This document shows positions 9,501 to 10,826 of a stretch of 10,826 nucleotides of DNA, piece after piece. How positions within the stretch are numbered: position 1 is the first letter of the stretch; each line of letters begins with the position of its first letter. The notes below the pieces were generated by a model. The model did not search any database. It saw only the letters and a program-made list of their open reading frames with translations, and was not told the origin of the DNA. A program made the position numbers and the translations under genes. This stretch comes from JANTGF01 sp033791445. Lineage in GTDB: Bacteria > Bacteroidota > Bacteroidia > Bacteroidales > VadinHA17. The stretch lies in the NCBI GenBank assembly GCA_033791445.1, contig JASJGS010000092.1, forward strand, positions 1 through 10,826. The letters run 5' to 3'.

Positions 9501-9607
9501 CTGTGATTGGAGGGCTAGTTACTTCCACCCTGCTCACTTTAGTTGTAATTCCATGTGTATATGATATCCTGGATCGATTTAAGTCACTTATTTCAGGTTC
9601 TGAATAA
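6512..9607 (+). CDS. efflux RND transporter permease subunit (first of a tandem pair)
   Basis: This proton-driven inner-membrane pump has 1031 residues, the normal full length for AcrB-type RND proteins. Its layout is canonical. TM1 is at 10-30, followed by a large periplasmic domain that starts after GIDLFPDLNNP. TM2-TM6 lie at about 350-503 and TM7 at about 528-550. A second periplasmic domain begins with the family motif EFMPRTDVREFDIEISLPEG. TM8-TM12 lie from about 863 to 1022, including RIRPIIMTSLTT. The TM4 motif GMLVDNAIIVMEN (409-421) keeps one Asp (D413), where AcrB has Asp-Asp (D407/D408). In TM10, GIAVNDSIILVD places Asn932-Asp933 where AcrB has the relay Lys940 followed by Asn. 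The pump should still translocate protons but with a rearranged relay, as in many RND proteins outside the enterobacterial HAE1 group. The ATG at 6512 is followed by AAAAAA and gives the usual short cytoplasmic N-tail. The substrate is unknown; no methionine-cluster heavy-metal signature was noticed. Confidence 0.95.
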   Translation: MKKLTQFSVNYPVTILMIVFGIVLLGIISYDKLGIDLFPDLNNPRIFVEIMSGDRPPEEIEKQYVEKIEALAIRQKDVLEVSSISRVGSAQITVEYGWNKDMDEAFLDIQKALNTFSQNTEIDEINITQHDPNSSPVILIGLTHEYIEDMNELRKVTENYIRNELIRLEGIADVKLSGYEEKEVIISTSNYSLEAFNLTMADLKQQIQGFNQTLTGGTVNEMGLQYIVKGVSLLENIEDFENIIVGYKSVELIDPQNQTLKSEKAPIFLREVAKVEFANKEPLNIVRMNGKRCVGLSIYKETQYNTVKAVEQVNNALEDIEKALPGYKLTIVSNQGSFITSAIREVKQTALVGILIAVFVLFIFLRRIGTTAIISVAIPISIVATFNLMYFNNLTINIMTLGGLALGAGMLVDNAIIVMENIFRNHESGMNAKEAAITGAAQVGGAITSSTITTIVVFLPIIYLHGASGELFKDEAWTVAFSLISSLLVAIFLIPMLYHQVFKHKKAPPYLKSLKFNAYGSFLERILKYKWVVIVVAFSLIVLSARLVPIIGTEFMPRTDVREFDIEISLPEGTKLERTSSTLSSIEVIVNNLFEEEIESLYSHTGPSSDLSGDDQAIFKGENTGSLKVTLKKDARFTSNQVIAAIDEFIGQIPGMEVNYMQDEMALKNILGTDEAPIVVEVQGDDLEIIDQLTIEVENQMKDIAGIYNLRTSIEEGSPEVEVIIDRLRAGMYQMDINSIVDQISNRLEGEDAGKMENQGELQDITIRLPEEGLSSFMDMTIKNGDQLIRLDEISHIRSSVSPKEIFRRNQSRISKVMADVDKNIPLSRISGTLETSLNEIILPGAYKINIAGEEKKRKQSMQSLTFALLLSIVLVYMVMASQFESLIYPFAILLTIPLAVVGTVLLFYFLNRSFSIMAIIGIIMLVGIAVNDSIILVDRINQLKQEGLDRTLAIITAAKQRIRPIIMTSLTTVLALLPLTIGFGESAALRSPMALAVIGGLVTSTLLTLVVIPCVYDILDRFKSLISGSE

Positions 9608-9627
9608 ATAAATTTTGTAAACTATAT

Positions 9628-10826
9628 ATGAATTTCTTGATTCACAGAAAGGTATTGATTAGTATGCTATTTATAGGACTAAGTCTTATGGGCTATGTAT
9701 CCTATAAAAATCTTTCTGTTGAATTATTCCCAAATGCTGAGCTTCCTATACTTTATGTTCAGGTAAACTCATTAACCGAATCGGACCCAACATATATGGA
9801 GAACCAGGTGGTTGTACCCTTGGAGGGAACCATTGGGACTATGGAGGGTGTTGAAAGTATTGAATCCTTCATTAACCCACAGCAGGCAAGCATATTAGTA
9901 ACATTCAAAAAGAATGTAAATTTCAAATATGCCTATTTGAGGTTACAGGAAAAAATAAATAATATTAAATCATCCCTACCTGAAAATTTCATTGTTACTG
10001 TAACAAAAATTGATTTGCAACAGATGGCAAATCAGTTTATGGAGCTTCAAATTAGAGGCAGTGGTGGAGTGGATAGAGTACGGAGCTTTGCTGACCTGAA
10101 AATAAAACCCAAACTTGAAAATATTGATGGAGTGGCCGGGGTAAATATATTTGGAGGCAGGCAAAAAACCATCGAAATTCAGCTAGACATGAATGCTTTG
10201 GAGGCATATAATATTTCACCTTCTCAAATCAGGGCAGCCTTGAATCAAAATTCAAGAAACCGCACTTTTGTTGGATTTCTTCATGAATCACAGAAGAAAT
10301 ATTTTGTTCATGTATCAGCTGAGTACAGTAAGATTAGTGACATTGAAAATATTGTTCTGGCTCCGGGTCCCATACTTTTACGTGATGTGGCCAAAGTTTT
10401 CTTCGGAGTAAAGGAAATGTCAACCCTAAGCCGTGTAAATGGAAAAGATGCTGTTACCGTGCTGCTAGTCAACGATTCTCAGGCCAACTTAATTGATCTC
10501 TCTAAAAATACCCGTGAAGTAATTAAGGAATTAAATAAAAATCTGCAGGCTGCCGACATTGAAATTATTATCCAGAATGATGCTGCAGAGCTAATGGAAA
10601 AAAATATCAACCAGATAATTAACCTGGCAATTATAGGTGGTGTGCTGGCTGTTTTCTTACTCTGGATATTTTTAAAAAACCTTAGAATTGTTTCATTTAT
10701 CGCCATTTCAATTCCTATTTCTGTTTATGCAGCTTTTAATTTTTTCTATTGGAATGATATTACTTTAAATACACTCACCCTTGTTGGAATTGCTCTAGCG
10801 ATTGGTATGCTTTTGGATAATAGTGT
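9628..10826 (+). CDS. efflux RND transporter permease subunit (second of the pair), 3'-truncated by window end
   Basis: The frame opens at the ATG at 9628, 20 bases after the first pump's stop, and stays open to the window edge (399 complete codons), so only the N-terminal part is visible. It begins MNFLIHRKVLISMLF with TM1 at about 8-25, then the family motif LSVELFPNAELPILYV. A periplasmic porter region follows with LKIKPKLENIDGVAGVNIFGG near 165-185. TM2 starts near 332, TM3 includes ISIPISVYAAFNF, and TM4 ends the window with LVGIALAIGMLLDNS. Asp397 is the conserved TM4 relay Asp, and Asn398 stands where AcrB has a second Asp. Sequence similarity to the first pump is low outside these motifs, so this is an old paralogue and not a recent duplication. 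Adjacent position and a shared adaptor and channel suggest a heteromeric pump like MdtB/MdtC, or two alternative pumps. The start has no Shine-Dalgarno. No frameshift or stop is present in the visible part. Confidence 0.93.
   Translation, partial: MNFLIHRKVLISMLFIGLSLMGYVSYKNLSVELFPNAELPILYVQVNSLTESDPTYMENQVVVPLEGTIGTMEGVESIESFINPQQASILVTFKKNVNFKYAYLRLQEKINNIKSSLPENFIVTVTKIDLQQMANQFMELQIRGSGGVDRVRSFADLKIKPKLENIDGVAGVNIFGGRQKTIEIQLDMNALEAYNISPSQIRAALNQNSRNRTFVGFLHESQKKYFVHVSAEYSKISDIENIVLAPGPILLRDVAKVFFGVKEMSTLSRVNGKDAVTVLLVNDSQANLIDLSKNTREVIKELNKNLQAADIEIIIQNDAAELMEKNINQIINLAIIGGVLAVFLLWIFLKNLRIVSFIAISIPISVYAAFNFFYWNDITLNTLTLVGIALAIGMLLDNS

Overview
The window reads as one gene-dense, single-strand stretch of an AT-rich genome. 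All genes are on the + strand, and the gaps between them are short (15, 53, 30, 45 and 20 bases). The genome is most likely from the Bacteroidota. Two things point there. No start codon has a clear Shine-Dalgarno sequence, and A-rich or T-rich tracts lie upstream instead. The second gene also has an architecture I associate with that phylum: an ABC-2 permease fused to an M1-peptidase-like ectodomain and a golvesin-type C-terminal domain. I cannot place it below phylum level.

Layout. (1) Bases 1-473 hold the 3' end of an ABC transporter ATPase, running from the signature motif through Walker B and the H-loop to the C-terminus. The reading frame carries a TAG stop inside the signature motif, so the gene looks broken, unless that base is a sequence error. 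(2) Bases 489-3827 encode its apparent partner, a 1112-residue membrane protein. About seven N-terminal helices are followed by a very large ectodomain that resembles M1 aminopeptidases but has no HExxH zinc motif, then a golvesin-like domain. (3) Bases 3881-5377 encode a TolC-family outer-membrane channel. (4) Bases 5408-6466 encode a periplasmic adaptor (membrane fusion protein), probably a lipoprotein. (5) Bases 6512-9607 encode a full RND efflux permease. (6) Bases 9628-10826 encode the first 399 residues of a second, clearly divergent RND permease that runs off the window.

Working together. Genes 3-6 make a textbook tripartite efflux set: channel, adaptor and inner-membrane pump. It has two tandem pump genes, which suggests a heteromeric RND pump of the MdtB/MdtC kind. 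The ABC half sits immediately upstream on the same strand with no visible terminator, so it may be co-transcribed. It could hand over or process the same substrate, or be an unrelated neighbour. The substrate cannot be read from the sequence. I see no RNA genes, mobile elements, CRISPR arrays or long repeats, and no gene-free stretch over 300 bases.
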